A stretch of DNA of 64,000 nt from JADGHX01 sp035760965 (GTDB lineage Bacteria > Pseudomonadota > Gammaproteobacteria > Steroidobacterales > Steroidobacteraceae). The stretch lies in NCBI GenBank assembly GCA_035760965.1, contig DASTRY010000008.1:129137-193136 (forward strand). Reading direction: 5' to 3'. A program made the position numbers and the translations under genes. Positions 11,062 through 19,517 of this stretch are shown here, piece by piece (within the stretch, counting starts at the first letter, position 1; each line of letters opens with the position of its first letter). Under the pieces are notes generated by a model that was not told the DNA's origin, did not search any database, and saw only the letters and a program-made list of their open reading frames with translations.

Positions 11062-12282
11062 TCAATGCCCCTTCGGCCAGATGAACCGCCAGATGATGAA
11101 CCCCGCCATCGCGGCGAGCAGCGAGTCCAGCCCCAGCGCCAGCATCGAATGGCTCAGCGCCGGCACGAAGCCGCCGATGAAAATCGCACCGATGCCCAGC
11201 GTCACGCACGACTGCACCGACGCCGCGGAGCCGCGCACGTCCGGAAACAGATCGAGCATCCGCAGCGCGTAGATCGGCATCATCATCTGCACGCCCGTCG
11301 CAATCAGGGTGATGCAGAGCTGCTGCGGAAAGACCGGGGGCTCGGCCATGGTCGCATGCAGCAGCACGGTGATGAGGCCGCCCGAGAGCGTGAGCGCGTA
11401 CCCGATCGCGATCTGCCGCCCGCCCGGGATCCGCCCGGCAAGCCGGCCCGAAAGCCACGCGCCACTCAGGATGCCGCAGATCAGCGGCACGAAGAGCGCG
11501 GCAAAGCTCGTCTCGCCCATGTGCCAGTGCCCCATGACGATGGCCGGCGCCGCACCGATGAACGTGATCATTGCCGCAAAGGTCACGCCCAGCGCGAGTG
11601 CGAGCAGCATGAACTCACGCGTCGTCGCGATCCGCAACAGCGTGTGCGCGAGCTTGGGCACATCGAGTCGCACGCGCCGCTCGAACGGATGCGTCTCCGG
11701 CAGCAGCAGGTAGGACAGAGCGACGAGCGAGACGCCCGTCACGACCATGAAGCCGAAGACATAGCGCCAGCCGAGCAGCACGTGAATCCACCCGCCCAGC
11801 ACGGGCGCGATGGCCGGCGCGATGCTGAAGATCATCGTGATCGCGCTCATCAGCTTCTGCGCCTGCGGCCCTTCGTGCAGGTCGCGGATGATGGCGCGTC
11901 CGACCGCCATCCCGACGCCTGCGCTCATGCCCTGCAGGGCGCGAAAGACGAGCAGCACCGCGAAGTTCGGCGCGAGCACGCACGCGATCGAGGCCAGCGA
12001 GTAGATTGTCAAGCCCGCGAGCACCACGGGCCGGCGCCCGAGCGCATCGGACAGCGGCCCCTGGACGAGCGTCATCAGCGCGAACGGCACCATGTACGCC
12101 GTGATGGTCTGCTGCAGCTGAAACGTCGTGATCGAGAATTCGCGCGCGATCGCGGGGAACGACGGATAGAAGGTGTCGAGCGAGAACGGGCTCACCATGG
12201 CGAGCGCGGCGAGCAGCGCCGCCATGCCCCAATGCGATCCGTGGTCGTTCGATTTGACCAGCTCGTCCGGGACGACTTTCAC
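11062..12282 (-). CDS. Bcr/CflA-type MFS drug-resistance exporter
   Basis: A 406-residue 12-helix major facilitator protein of the Bcr/CflA type. The N-terminal helix has the family's PFSLDTFYPSFP segment. The loop 2-3 motif is GPLSDALGRRPV, and helix 5 has the antiporter-like APAIAPVLGGWI. The start is GTG 12282, which overlaps the trpA stop (GTGA at 12279-12282), with GGAG about 10 bases upstream. The longer upstream frame is antisense-like and arginine-rich, so it is rejected. Coupling to trpA suggests co-expression with tryptophan synthesis. The substrate could be a tryptophan-derived or toxic-analogue compound, but that is inference. Confidence 0.85.
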   Translation of the reverse strand: MKVVPDELVKSNDHGSHWGMAALLAALAMVSPFSLDTFYPSFPAIAREFSITTFQLQQTITAYMVPFALMTLVQGPLSDALGRRPVVLAGLTIYSLASIACVLAPNFAVLLVFRALQGMSAGVGMAVGRAIIRDLHEGPQAQKLMSAITMIFSIAPAIAPVLGGWIHVLLGWRYVFGFMVVTGVSLVALSYLLLPETHPFERRVRLDVPKLAHTLLRIATTREFMLLALALGVTFAAMITFIGAAPAIVMGHWHMGETSFAALFVPLICGILSGAWLSGRLAGRIPGGRQIAIGYALTLSGGLITVLLHATMAEPPVFPQQLCITLIATGVQMMMPIYALRMLDLFPDVRGSAASVQSCVTLGIGAIFIGGFVPALSHSMLALGLDSLLAAMAGFIIWRFIWPKGH

Positions 12283-13058
12283 CGCGAGGCGCTCCGTCTC
12301 AGCGTGCCGAGCCACGCCGTCGGGTCCTCGTTCCGTTCGAGCACTTCCACGAGCGCCGAGCCGACGACCACGCCATCGACGTGGCCGCTCAGGCGCTCCA
12401 CCTGTTCTCGGCTGCGAATTCCAAATCCGGCGCACACGGGTAGCGTCGCGATCGAGCGCACGCGGTCGAGGTAGTCCAACACTTCCGTCGGGACAGCAAC
12501 GTTCTTGCCCGTCGTGCCGGTCATCGTCACGGCGTAGATGAATCCCTGACTGCTCGCGCAGACCTGCGCGAGCCGCTCGGGCTTGGTAACCGGCGTGACC
12601 ATCTGCACGAGCGCGAGCCCTTGCGGCTCGAGTGCCGCGCGCAGCTCGTCGCTCTCGTCGAACGGCAGGTCCGGCACGATGAAGCCCGCGACGTTCGCGC
12701 GCGCCGCCGCGGTGGCGAGCTCGGCCAAGCCGAACGACAGCAACGGATTCAGATAGCTCATGAGCAGCAAGGGCGCGTCGAGCTGCGGCATCGCCGCGAG
12801 CTCGCCGAGGATCCAGCGCAGCGTCACGCCCTGCGCGAGCGCGGTCTGGCTCGAGCGCTGGATCGTCACGCCATCCGCCATCGGGTCCGTGAACGGCACG
12901 CCGATCTCGACGACATCTGCGCCCGCGGCGATGGCGCGCAGGTCGTTGCGAAAGGTCTGCTTGCGGGGAAAGCCTGCCGTGAGGAACCCGACGAGCGCCG
13001 GTTCACCCTGGCTCGTGGCGGAACGGATGGCGGAGGTGATGCGATCGCGCGGCTTCAT
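12279..13058 (-). CDS. trpA: Tryptophan synthase alpha chain
   Basis: Cleaves indole-3-glycerol phosphate to indole and glyceraldehyde-3-phosphate; the indole is channelled to TrpB. 259 aa. The catalytic Glu and Asp lie in VVEIGVPFTDPMADG, and the phosphate-binding glycines are in CAGFGIRSREQV. ATG 13058 (MKPRDRITSAIR) matches the family start; upstream codons are low-quality sequence. It is separated from trpB by 76 bases, the only sizeable gap besides trpG-trpD in the operon. Its stop overlaps the GTG start of the MFS gene. Confidence 0.96.
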   Translation of the reverse strand: MKPRDRITSAIRSATSQGEPALVGFLTAGFPRKQTFRNDLRAIAAGADVVEIGVPFTDPMADGVTIQRSSQTALAQGVTLRWILGELAAMPQLDAPLLLMSYLNPLLSFGLAELATAAARANVAGFIVPDLPFDESDELRAALEPQGLALVQMVTPVTKPERLAQVCASSQGFIYAVTMTGTTGKNVAVPTEVLDYLDRVRSIATLPVCAGFGIRSREQVERLSGHVDGVVVGSALVEVLERNEDPTAWLGTLRRSASR

Positions 13059-13134
13059 GACTGTCGTGTTTTCGTGTGACGAGCGCGGGGCATCGTCGAT
13101 ATCGTGATTTGGGGGGGTAGTCGTCTCATGAGTG

Positions 13135-14379
13135 CTATTTCTTCGCGGCGAGCAACGTCGTCTGCAGCGTCGGCATGTCTTTGTCGCCGCGGCCCGAGAG
13201 TCCGACCAGCACCCGCTTGCCCGGATGCGCCTGCGCGTAGCGCTTCGCGCCGACGAGCGCATGCGCGCTCTCGATGGCCGGGAGAATGCCCTCCAGCTCG
13301 CAGCATTCCTTCACGGCCGCGAGCGCTTCCTCGTCGCTCGCGACCTCGCAACGCGTGCGGCCCGCCGTGTACAGCAGCGCGTGTTCGGGCCCGACTCCCG
13401 GGTAATCCAGTCCGGCGGAGACGGAGTGCGTTTCCTGGATCTGCCCTTCCGCATCCTGCAGCAGCAGGGAATAGCAGCCGTGCAGCACGCCGGGTCGGCC
13501 GTACGCGAGGGTCGCAGCGTTGTCGCCGAGCCCCTTGCCGCGTCCGCCCGGCTCGATGCCGATGATGTCGACCGAGGCATCGCCGATGAACGGATGAAAC
13601 AGACCGATCGAATTCGAGCCACCGCCGACGCACGCGATGAGCGCGTCCGGCAGCCCGCCGGTTGCGGCCAGAATCTGCGCGCGCGCTTCGCGGCCGATGA
13701 TCGACTGCAACTCGCGCACGAGATAGGGGTAGGGATGCGGACCGGTCGCCGAGCCGAGGATGTAGTAGGTCTCCATCGGATCGGTCACCCAAGCGCGGAG
13801 CGCCTCGTCGATGGCCGCGCGCAGCGTGCGATCGCCGCTCGTCACGGGCTCGACCGTTGCGCCGAGCAGCCGCATACGCCCGACGTTCGGCGCCTGCCGC
13901 TCCATGTCGACTTCGCCCATGTACACCGTGCACGGCATGCCGAGCCGCGCGCACGCGGCGGCGCTCGCAACACCATGCTGACCGGCGCCGGTTTCCGCGA
14001 CGATGCGCTTCGCGCCGAGCCGCTTCGCGAGCAGCGCTTGCCCGAAGGCATTGTTGATCTTGTGCGCGCCCGTGTGCGCGAGGTCCTCGCGCTTCAGCCA
14101 GATCTCCGCGCCCCAGCGTTTCGAGAGGCGCGTCGCGTGTGTGAGCGCAGTCGGTCGCCCCGCCCACGTCTGCAGCTCGTGCGTCAGTTCCGCTTGGAAA
14201 TCCGGGCTGTGCAGATGCTGGCGCATGCCGCTTTCGAGGCGGTCCAGCGCCGGGATCAGCGTCTCCGGAACGTAGCGTCCGCCGAACGGGCCGAAGCGGC
14301 CGCGCGCATCGGGGAACTTGCCGGCGAGCTCGTCGGCAAGCAGGTGGCGGGTATCCACTTGGGGAGCTTGTGCGATCAC
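13135..14379 (-). CDS. trpB: Tryptophan synthase beta chain
   Basis: PLP enzyme joining indole and serine to give tryptophan (414 aa). The Schiff-base lysine is in HTGAHKINNAFGQA, the PLP phosphate loop is CVGGGSNSIG, and the N-terminus has the usual FGPFGGRYVPETL. Length and motifs are those of a TrpB1. Its ATG overlaps the trpF stop by 4 bases (ATGA at 14376-14379), so translation is coupled. Confidence 0.98.
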   Translation of the reverse strand: MIAQAPQVDTRHLLADELAGKFPDARGRFGPFGGRYVPETLIPALDRLESGMRQHLHSPDFQAELTHELQTWAGRPTALTHATRLSKRWGAEIWLKREDLAHTGAHKINNAFGQALLAKRLGAKRIVAETGAGQHGVASAAACARLGMPCTVYMGEVDMERQAPNVGRMRLLGATVEPVTSGDRTLRAAIDEALRAWVTDPMETYYILGSATGPHPYPYLVRELQSIIGREARAQILAATGGLPDALIACVGGGSNSIGLFHPFIGDASVDIIGIEPGGRGKGLGDNAATLAYGRPGVLHGCYSLLLQDAEGQIQETHSVSAGLDYPGVGPEHALLYTAGRTRCEVASDEEALAAVKECCELEGILPAIESAHALVGAKRYAQAHPGKRVLVGLSGRGDKDMPTLQTTLLAAKK

Positions 14380-14999
14380 GACGCGTTCTCCTGCGCGCGC
14401 ACGGGCTCGGTCAGGCTGCGTGCGGCCGCGCGCGCGGACCTCACGAAGCTCGCGATTCTCTCGGGACTCTTGATGCCGGGCGCGGCTTCGACGCCGCTCG
14501 ACACGTCGACGCCGAACGGCCGCACCTCGGCGATCGCGGCCGCGACGTTCTCGGGCGCGAGGCCTCCGGCAAGAACGACTTCGGTGCGACGCGCGAGGCG
14601 ACTCGCTGCGTTCCAGTCGACGCGCTGCCCGGTTCCGCTTGCCGGTCCCTCGAAGAGCATGCGCGGCGGAAGCGGCTGCGGCTCGGTGCTACCGGCGCGA
14701 ACGACGGGAAGCAGCTCCAGCGCGGCGGGCAAGCGCAGACGGCGCAGGTCTTCGGCATCCGTTTGCAGGACGTCGGGACGGAACGTCGCGAGAATCTCGT
14801 CGATCTCGTGCTGCTCGGGATGCTTCGCGACGGCGATACAGCGCACCTTGCCGCGAGCGGGCGCGGCGAGCGCGACCGCCCGCTGCGGTGTGACGCGGCG
14901 CTTCGATTCGGCAAAAACGAAACCGATGGCATCGACCTGGGCGTGCACGGCCGCCTCAACTGCGTCCTCGGTCGTCATGCCGCAAATCTTGATCCACAT
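14376..14999 (-). CDS. trpF: Phosphoribosylanthranilate isomerase
   Basis: Amadori rearrangement of PRA to CdRP (207 aa, TIM barrel). The general-base cysteine is in KICGMTTEDAV at the N-terminus and the general-acid aspartate is in GVDVSSGVEAAPG. It is a stand-alone protein, not fused to TrpC as in enteric bacteria. It begins 6 bases after the trpC stop and overlaps trpB by 4 bases. Confidence 0.96.
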   Translation of the reverse strand: MWIKICGMTTEDAVEAAVHAQVDAIGFVFAESKRRVTPQRAVALAAPARGKVRCIAVAKHPEQHEIDEILATFRPDVLQTDAEDLRRLRLPAALELLPVVRAGSTEPQPLPPRMLFEGPASGTGQRVDWNAASRLARRTEVVLAGGLAPENVAAAIAEVRPFGVDVSSGVEAAPGIKSPERIASFVRSARAAARSLTEPVRAQENAS

Positions 15000-15005
15000 G
15001 GCGCG

Positions 15006-15920
15006 TTACCTGCCGCCGCTCGCGGTGGGCTCGACGCGCGACGGCGTTACCGCCGCCTGCGAATCGAGCGCCGCGCCGCTGCGCGCGCTGCGCCCGGCGC
15101 GGAGCATGTCTGCGGCGAGCGCGTGCGGATCGGCTGCCGTCATCAGCGCGCTGCCGACGAGCGCGAGCTGGTAACCGGCCTGCGCAACGCGCTGCGCGTC
15201 CTCCGCCGAGCCGACGCCGCTCTCGGCAACGCGCGGCACCGAAGTGGGCAACGACGGGGCGAGCGCTTCGAGCCGTCCGGGCACGACCTGCAACGTGACG
15301 AGGTCGCGACAGTTCACGCCGACGAGCAGTCGGATGCGACCGTCTGCGTTCGCGCGCGGCGCATATTTCTCGGCGAGCGCGTGCGCCAGCTCGATGTCCT
15401 GCTCGTCGAATGCCTCGAGCAGTGAAAACAAGTTCAGTGCCAGTGCTTGCTCGATGAGCGCTTCGAGCTCCGCACGCGGCAGCATGCGCAAGATGATGAG
15501 CACGCCGCCCGCGTCCGCGAGGCGCGCTTCGATCACTTGATACGGGTCGACGAGGAAGTCCTTGCGCATGGCCGGCACGCGCAGCGGCGCGAGCGCGCGT
15601 GCCGCCCGCTCGAGGTGCGACATCGAGCCGTCGAATCGCGAAGGCTCCGTGAGCACGGAAATCGCGGCGGCGCCCGCCGACGCATAGCGCGTGACGCGCG
15701 CACCCACGTCTTCGTCACCGGATTTGAGTGCGCCGGCCGCGGGCGAGCGCAGCTTCACTTCGGCGATGAGGTCGAAGCCGCCGGCATGCGTGACGAGTGG
15801 CGTCGGTTCGGGCATCGCGCGAGCACGCTCGAGGATGGCCGCCTGCGAGCGCAGCTTCTGCGCGCGGCGAACGCGCTCGCGGCTGCTGTCGGCCATCTGC
15901 CGGAGAAAGTCCTCGCTCAT
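15006..15920 (-). CDS. trpC: Indole-3-glycerol phosphate synthase
   Basis: Ring-closing step from CdRP to indole-3-glycerol phosphate (304 aa, TIM barrel). The start MSEDFLRQMADSS fits the family, and ATG 15920 overlaps the trpD stop (ATGA at 15917-15920). Active-site blocks are divergent: LIAEVKLRSPAAG where most enzymes read AEIKRASPSKG, and LVGVNCRDLVTL where most read GINNRNLKTF. The active-site lysines, the SP pair and VAESG remain. About 40 residues more than many homologues, mostly a C-terminal tail. Likely a divergent but functional TrpC. Confidence 0.9.
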   Translation of the reverse strand: MSEDFLRQMADSSRERVRRAQKLRSQAAILERARAMPEPTPLVTHAGGFDLIAEVKLRSPAAGALKSGDEDVGARVTRYASAGAAAISVLTEPSRFDGSMSHLERAARALAPLRVPAMRKDFLVDPYQVIEARLADAGGVLIILRMLPRAELEALIEQALALNLFSLLEAFDEQDIELAHALAEKYAPRANADGRIRLLVGVNCRDLVTLQVVPGRLEALAPSLPTSVPRVAESGVGSAEDAQRVAQAGYQLALVGSALMTAADPHALAADMLRAGRSARSGAALDSQAAVTPSRVEPTASGGR

Positions 15921-16969
15921 GCGGAGGCTCCGGAGACGGGTTGCGTGCCGCCGCGGCCGAAGGCGGCGAGCGAGTCGAGCAACCGCGCAGCCGCGCCGCT
16001 GTCGATTGCGTGCGCCGCGCGTTCCGCGCCTTCTCGCAGGTTCCGCGCGAGCCCGGCGCACTCCAGCGCCAGCGCGGCCCCGAGCAACAGGCATTCGCGA
16101 TGCGCGCCGCGATCTTCGCCCGTCAGCACGTCGCGCAGCGCGCGCGCATTGTGTTGCGCGTCTCCACCTGCGAGGTCGCGCGCAGTACACGTCTTGAATC
16201 CTTCCGCGGCGGGATCGCGCGTCTGCACGTCCACGCGTCCCGGGCGCACGTCGTACAGCAAGAACGGGCCGATGGGCGTGGGCTCATCCCAGCCGTTTGC
16301 GCCGTGAATCACGAACGTGCGCTCGATGTTCAGGCCCGCCAGCGTCTGCGCCATCAACTCGGCGACCTCGCGGCTGTACGCGCCGATCACATGGAACGGC
16401 GGCTGCTGCGGATTGGCGAGCGGTCCGAGAATGTTGAACACCGTGCGCACGCCCAGCGCGGCGCGCACCGGTGCCACCGCCTTCATCGCGGGATGAAAGT
16501 ACGGCGCGAACAGAAAGGTGAATTGAGTGGCGCGATAGCACGCGCCGGCCGCCTGCTCGTCCAGCGGAATTCCGAGCCCGAGCACTTCGAGCACGTCGGC
16601 CGCGCCGGCGCGGCTCGAAACGGAGCGGTTGCCGTGCTTGACGACGGGCAGTCCGCAAGCGGCCACGAGAATCGACGTGCCCGTCGAGATGTTCACGCTG
16701 CCCGAGGCATCGCCGCCCGTGCCGACGATGTCGATGACACGCGCATCGGCCGGAATGTCGGGCCGCCGCGCCAGCGCGCGCATTGCGAGCGCAAAGCCGC
16801 GCAGCTCGTCGGCGACGACGCCCTTGCCGCGCAAGGCGGCGAGCACGGCACCCGACATCGCGGGTGCGGTCTCCGTATTCATCAAATGGCCGAGCAGCTC
16901 GCGTGCTTCGGCTTCCGCGAGATCGCGGCGCTCGAGCAGCTTGTCGAGGAGCTCACGCAATGCAGGCAT
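15917..16969 (-). CDS. trpD: Anthranilate phosphoribosyltransferase
   Basis: Transfers phosphoribose from PRPP to anthranilate (350 aa). The PRPP-loop motif is GTGGDASGSVNIST, and the anthranilate-binding region is KHGNRSVSSRAGAADVLE. The helical N-terminal domain is MPALRELLDKLLERRDL. ATG 16969 is the natural family start; the open frame runs on upstream through the repeat-bearing spacer but without family similarity. It follows trpG after a 203-base spacer and overlaps trpC by 4 bases. Confidence 0.97.
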   Translation of the reverse strand: MPALRELLDKLLERRDLAEAEARELLGHLMNTETAPAMSGAVLAALRGKGVVADELRGFALAMRALARRPDIPADARVIDIVGTGGDASGSVNISTGTSILVAACGLPVVKHGNRSVSSRAGAADVLEVLGLGIPLDEQAAGACYRATQFTFLFAPYFHPAMKAVAPVRAALGVRTVFNILGPLANPQQPPFHVIGAYSREVAELMAQTLAGLNIERTFVIHGANGWDEPTPIGPFLLYDVRPGRVDVQTRDPAAEGFKTCTARDLAGGDAQHNARALRDVLTGEDRGAHRECLLLGAALALECAGLARNLREGAERAAHAIDSGAAARLLDSLAAFGRGGTQPVSGASA

Positions 16970-17075
16970 AGGCCTCCCCCGTCGCTTCGTTGCGGGCGTG
17001 CGTGCTCGGCCGCGCTCCGCGCCCACCGAGCGCTCGATGTGCGGCGCTCTCGTAGCGCTGGAGTCCGCGGGGGCG

Positions 17076-17204
17076 CAGCTCACACCGAGATGGCATGCGC
17101 CCCCTCGGTTGGTGCGCGCCGAGCGTTTCACGTCGGCGCGTCGCGCAGCGCGCGAGCCCTGCTGAAACCAGCTCACATCGAGACGGCATGCGCACCCTCC
17201 GTTG
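17076..17204. repeat. 36-bp imperfect direct repeat covering the trpG 3' end
   Basis: Copy A (17076-17111) lies in the trpG-trpD spacer and copy B (17169-17204) spans the trpG stop codon. They match at 32 of 36 positions with a period of 93 bp. The core shared block includes GGCATGCGC. Between them sits a perfect 8-bp hairpin (CGCGCCGA at 17115-17122, TCGGCGCG at 17133-17140). It looks like a local duplication of the end of trpG, or two members of a short dispersed repeat. Confidence 0.7.
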
Positions 17205-17802
17205 CCCGCTCCGCGCGCCGCTCGCCGTCGGTGAGCTTGAGGAAATTGGCCATCAGCGCCGGCCCGTCCGGCGTGAGCACACTCTCGGGGTGGAACTGCA
17301 CGCCCTCGACCACGAGGTCCTTGTGGCGCACGCCCATGATTTCCCCTTCCGGCGTCCGCGCCGTCACTTCGAGAACCGGCGGCAGCGTCTCCGGCTGCGC
17401 GATCAGCGAGTGATAGCGCCCGATCTCGCAAGGATTCGGCAGCCCCGCGAACAGCGTGCGGCCATCGTGCTCGATGGGCGACGTCTTGCCGTGCATGAGC
17501 CGGCCGGCGCGCACCACCTTGCCGCCGAAGACTTCGACGATCGACTGATGCCCGAGGCACACGCCGAACACCGGAATGCGCCCCGCGAACGCGCGGATCA
17601 TGTCCATCGACACGCCCGCATCGTACGGCGTGCCGGGGCCGGGCGAGATGCACAGATGCGTCGGCGCGAGCGCCTGCGCGGCAGCGACGTCGATCGCATC
17701 GTTCCGGAACACGCGCACGTCCGCGCCGAGCACGAGAAACGCCTGCACGAGGTTGTAGGTGAAGGAGTCGTAGTTGTCGATCAGCAGCAGCTTCGGTTTC
17801 AC
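17173..17802 (-). CDS. trpG: Anthranilate synthase glutamine amidotransferase component
   Basis: Glutaminase subunit (209 aa) that feeds ammonia to TrpE; related PabA proteins also serve folate synthesis. The class-I amidotransferase nucleophile is in GVCLGHQSIVEVFGG, the oxyanion strand is ISPGPGTPYDAG, and the His-Glu pair is in VQFHPESVLT. The start is GTG 17802 overlapping the trpE stop (GTGA at 17799-17802), so translation is coupled. It is not fused to TrpD, unlike the enteric arrangement. Its last codons are duplicated downstream (see repeat). Confidence 0.96.
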   Translation of the reverse strand: MKPKLLLIDNYDSFTYNLVQAFLVLGADVRVFRNDAIDVAAAQALAPTHLCISPGPGTPYDAGVSMDMIRAFAGRIPVFGVCLGHQSIVEVFGGKVVRAGRLMHGKTSPIEHDGRTLFAGLPNPCEIGRYHSLIAQPETLPPVLEVTARTPEGEIMGVRHKDLVVEGVQFHPESVLTPDGPALMANFLKLTDGERRAERATEGAHAVSM

Positions 17803-19184
17803 ATGCCTTCCTCCGCGAGCTGCAGCGCGCGCACGGCGGCGCCGCTCTTGGCGAGCACCTCCTCGTGCTCGGCCTGCGGCACGCTGTCGGCGACGATCCC
17901 GCCGCCGGCCTGGTAACTGTATTCGTCGCCTCGGAACACGAGCGTGCGGATGGTGATGGCCTGATCCATGTCGCCGCGCTTGCCGAAGTAGCCGACCGTG
18001 CCGCCGTAGAGGCCGCGGCTCGTCGGCTCGAGCTCGTCGATGATCTGCATCGCGCGCACCTTCGGCGCGCCGACGAGCGTGCCTGCCGGAAACGTGGCGC
18101 CGAAGAGATCGAAGGCATCTTTGCCGGCGGCCACCTCGCCATGCACACCGCTCACCATGTGCATCACGTGACTGTATCGCTCGATCGAGCGGTACGGATT
18201 GACGTACACGCTGCCCGCTTGCGCCACGCGGCCGAGATCGTTGCGCGCGAGATCGACGAGCATGACGTGCTCGGCGTTCTCCTTCGGGTCCGCGCGCAGG
18301 TCCGCTTCGCGCTGCGTATCTTCGTTGGTGTCCTCGGAGCGGGGTCGGGTGCCGGCAATGGGTCGCAGCTCCGCGTGACCCCGGTTCAGCTTCACGAGCG
18401 CTTCGGGCGAGGACCCGACGACGGTCACGTCGCCGAGCGCGCAGTAGTACATATAAGGAGACGGGTTGATGAAGCGCAGCGCGCGATACACCTCGAACGG
18501 GTGCAGATCGTGCCGTCCGCCGAAACGCACGCTGAGCACGAGCTGGTACACATCGCCGGCGGCGATGTACTCCTGCACGCGCTTCACGCCGGCCATGTGT
18601 TCGGCGGCGCTGAGTCCGGCGACCGGACGCGAGTACTTGCCGGAGCGACGCCCGTTCGGCAGAGCGCCGCGCAGCGCGCGAATCACTTCTTTGCGGAGCG
18701 ATTGGCGCTCGGCCTCCGTGCCGTCGTGAAGCAGCGCGATGCCGCGCGTGAGGTGATCGAACACGAGCAGCGATTTGGGCGCGGCGTAATGCAGCACCGG
18801 GAAGCCGCTGTCGAGCGCCGAGCGCGCCGGCAGCCGCTCGAAGAAGCGCACGATGTCGTAAGAGGCGTAGCCGACCAGACCTCCCGCAAGGGGTACGCCC
18901 GCCATGTCGGGTCGCGGATGCGGTGAGCGTGCGAGCGCATCGCGGAGCGCCGCGAAGAGCTCGGCACTCGTCTGCGGCACGGGTCGGCGTTCGCGGCCGA
19001 GCATGAAGCCGTCGCGATCGAGCTTCACTTCGAGGCAATCGCCGAAGCCGATGAATGAATAGCGTGCGAGCCGCTCGCCGCCTTCCACGCTCTCGAGCAG
19101 AAAGCGCGGCTGGAATGCGGCGAGCTTCATGAACGCCGAGACCGGCGTATCGAGATCGCCCGAAATGTCGAAATGCGGCTTCAC
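17799..19184 (-). CDS. trpE: Anthranilate synthase component I
   Basis: Converts chorismate and ammonia to anthranilate, the first committed step (461 aa). The N-terminal regulatory block FLLESVEGGERLARYSFIG contains the LLES motif that binds tryptophan, so feedback inhibition is expected. The catalytic blocks are IAGTRPRSEDTNED and MLVDLARNDLGRVA. GTG 19184 is chosen, with GGGAGGG about 8 bases upstream. A longer frame to ATG 19334 adds only arginine-rich leader sequence. It is the first structural gene of the trp unit, 180 bases after the attenuator. Confidence 0.96.
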   Translation of the reverse strand: MKPHFDISGDLDTPVSAFMKLAAFQPRFLLESVEGGERLARYSFIGFGDCLEVKLDRDGFMLGRERRPVPQTSAELFAALRDALARSPHPRPDMAGVPLAGGLVGYASYDIVRFFERLPARSALDSGFPVLHYAAPKSLLVFDHLTRGIALLHDGTEAERQSLRKEVIRALRGALPNGRRSGKYSRPVAGLSAAEHMAGVKRVQEYIAAGDVYQLVLSVRFGGRHDLHPFEVYRALRFINPSPYMYYCALGDVTVVGSSPEALVKLNRGHAELRPIAGTRPRSEDTNEDTQREADLRADPKENAEHVMLVDLARNDLGRVAQAGSVYVNPYRSIERYSHVMHMVSGVHGEVAAGKDAFDLFGATFPAGTLVGAPKVRAMQIIDELEPTSRGLYGGTVGYFGKRGDMDQAITIRTLVFRGDEYSYQAGGGIVADSVPQAEHEEVLAKSGAAVRALQLAEEGM

Positions 19185-19363
19185 GCCGGGGCCCTCCCGT
19201 CCAACCCAGCACGCACACACGAACGCAGTCGACGGTGGCTGGAGCCGTCGGGCCTGCGCCGGCCTGCGACTGCGTTCGCGGCTGCCGCGCGGCGCGGCGC
19301 GCAAACCGTGCGCGCCCGCGCTTCGCTTCGGCAAACCTCGTCGACACGCCGACCGCAGGCCAT

Positions 19364-19400
19364 AAAAAAACCCATCACCGGGTCATCGCCGGAGATGGGT
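19364..19400 (-). terminator. trp attenuator terminator hairpin
   Basis: On the minus strand CCCATC (19399-19394) pairs with GATGGG (19376-19371). An inner CCGG:CCGG stem (19392-19389 with 19381-19378) follows, and a run of seven T (19370-19364) ends it. A competing stem is possible between CGGAGAAGGG (19457-19448), just after the leader stop, and CCCATCTCCG (19399-19390), with 9 of 10 pairs. It sits between the trpL leader peptide and trpE, exactly where a translation-controlled attenuator belongs. Confidence 0.88.
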
Positions 19401-19457
19401 CCTGGAACCGTCCTGAATCTGTGAGTCGCGAAAAACCGGTCCGAGCGCCCTTCTCCG

Positions 19458-19508
19458 TCAGGAGCGGCGCCACCACCAAACGTGCAGTACGGTGACCAGT
19501 TGCGACAT
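19458..19508 (-). CDS. trpL: trp operon leader peptide
   Basis: Sixteen-codon reading frame MSQLVTVLHVWWWRRS with three consecutive Trp codons (19478-19470) near its end. The stop codon at 19460-19458 is followed at once by the segment that forms the antiterminator. Ribosome stalling at the Trp codons when charged tRNA-Trp is scarce would mask segment 1 (GCGCC-GCTCC), free segment 2 to pair with segment 3, and prevent the terminator. No Shine-Dalgarno sequence precedes the ATG, and a promoter lies only 9 bases upstream, so initiation may be leaderless. Too short for ordinary gene callers. Confidence 0.88.
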   Translation of the reverse strand: MSQLVTVLHVWWWRRS

Positions 19509-19517
19509 CGGGCGGCG

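Noticed and set aside
17076..17204. Possible CRISPR-like repeat array
   Set aside because: Only two imperfect copies, one of them overlapping coding sequence, and no cas genes.
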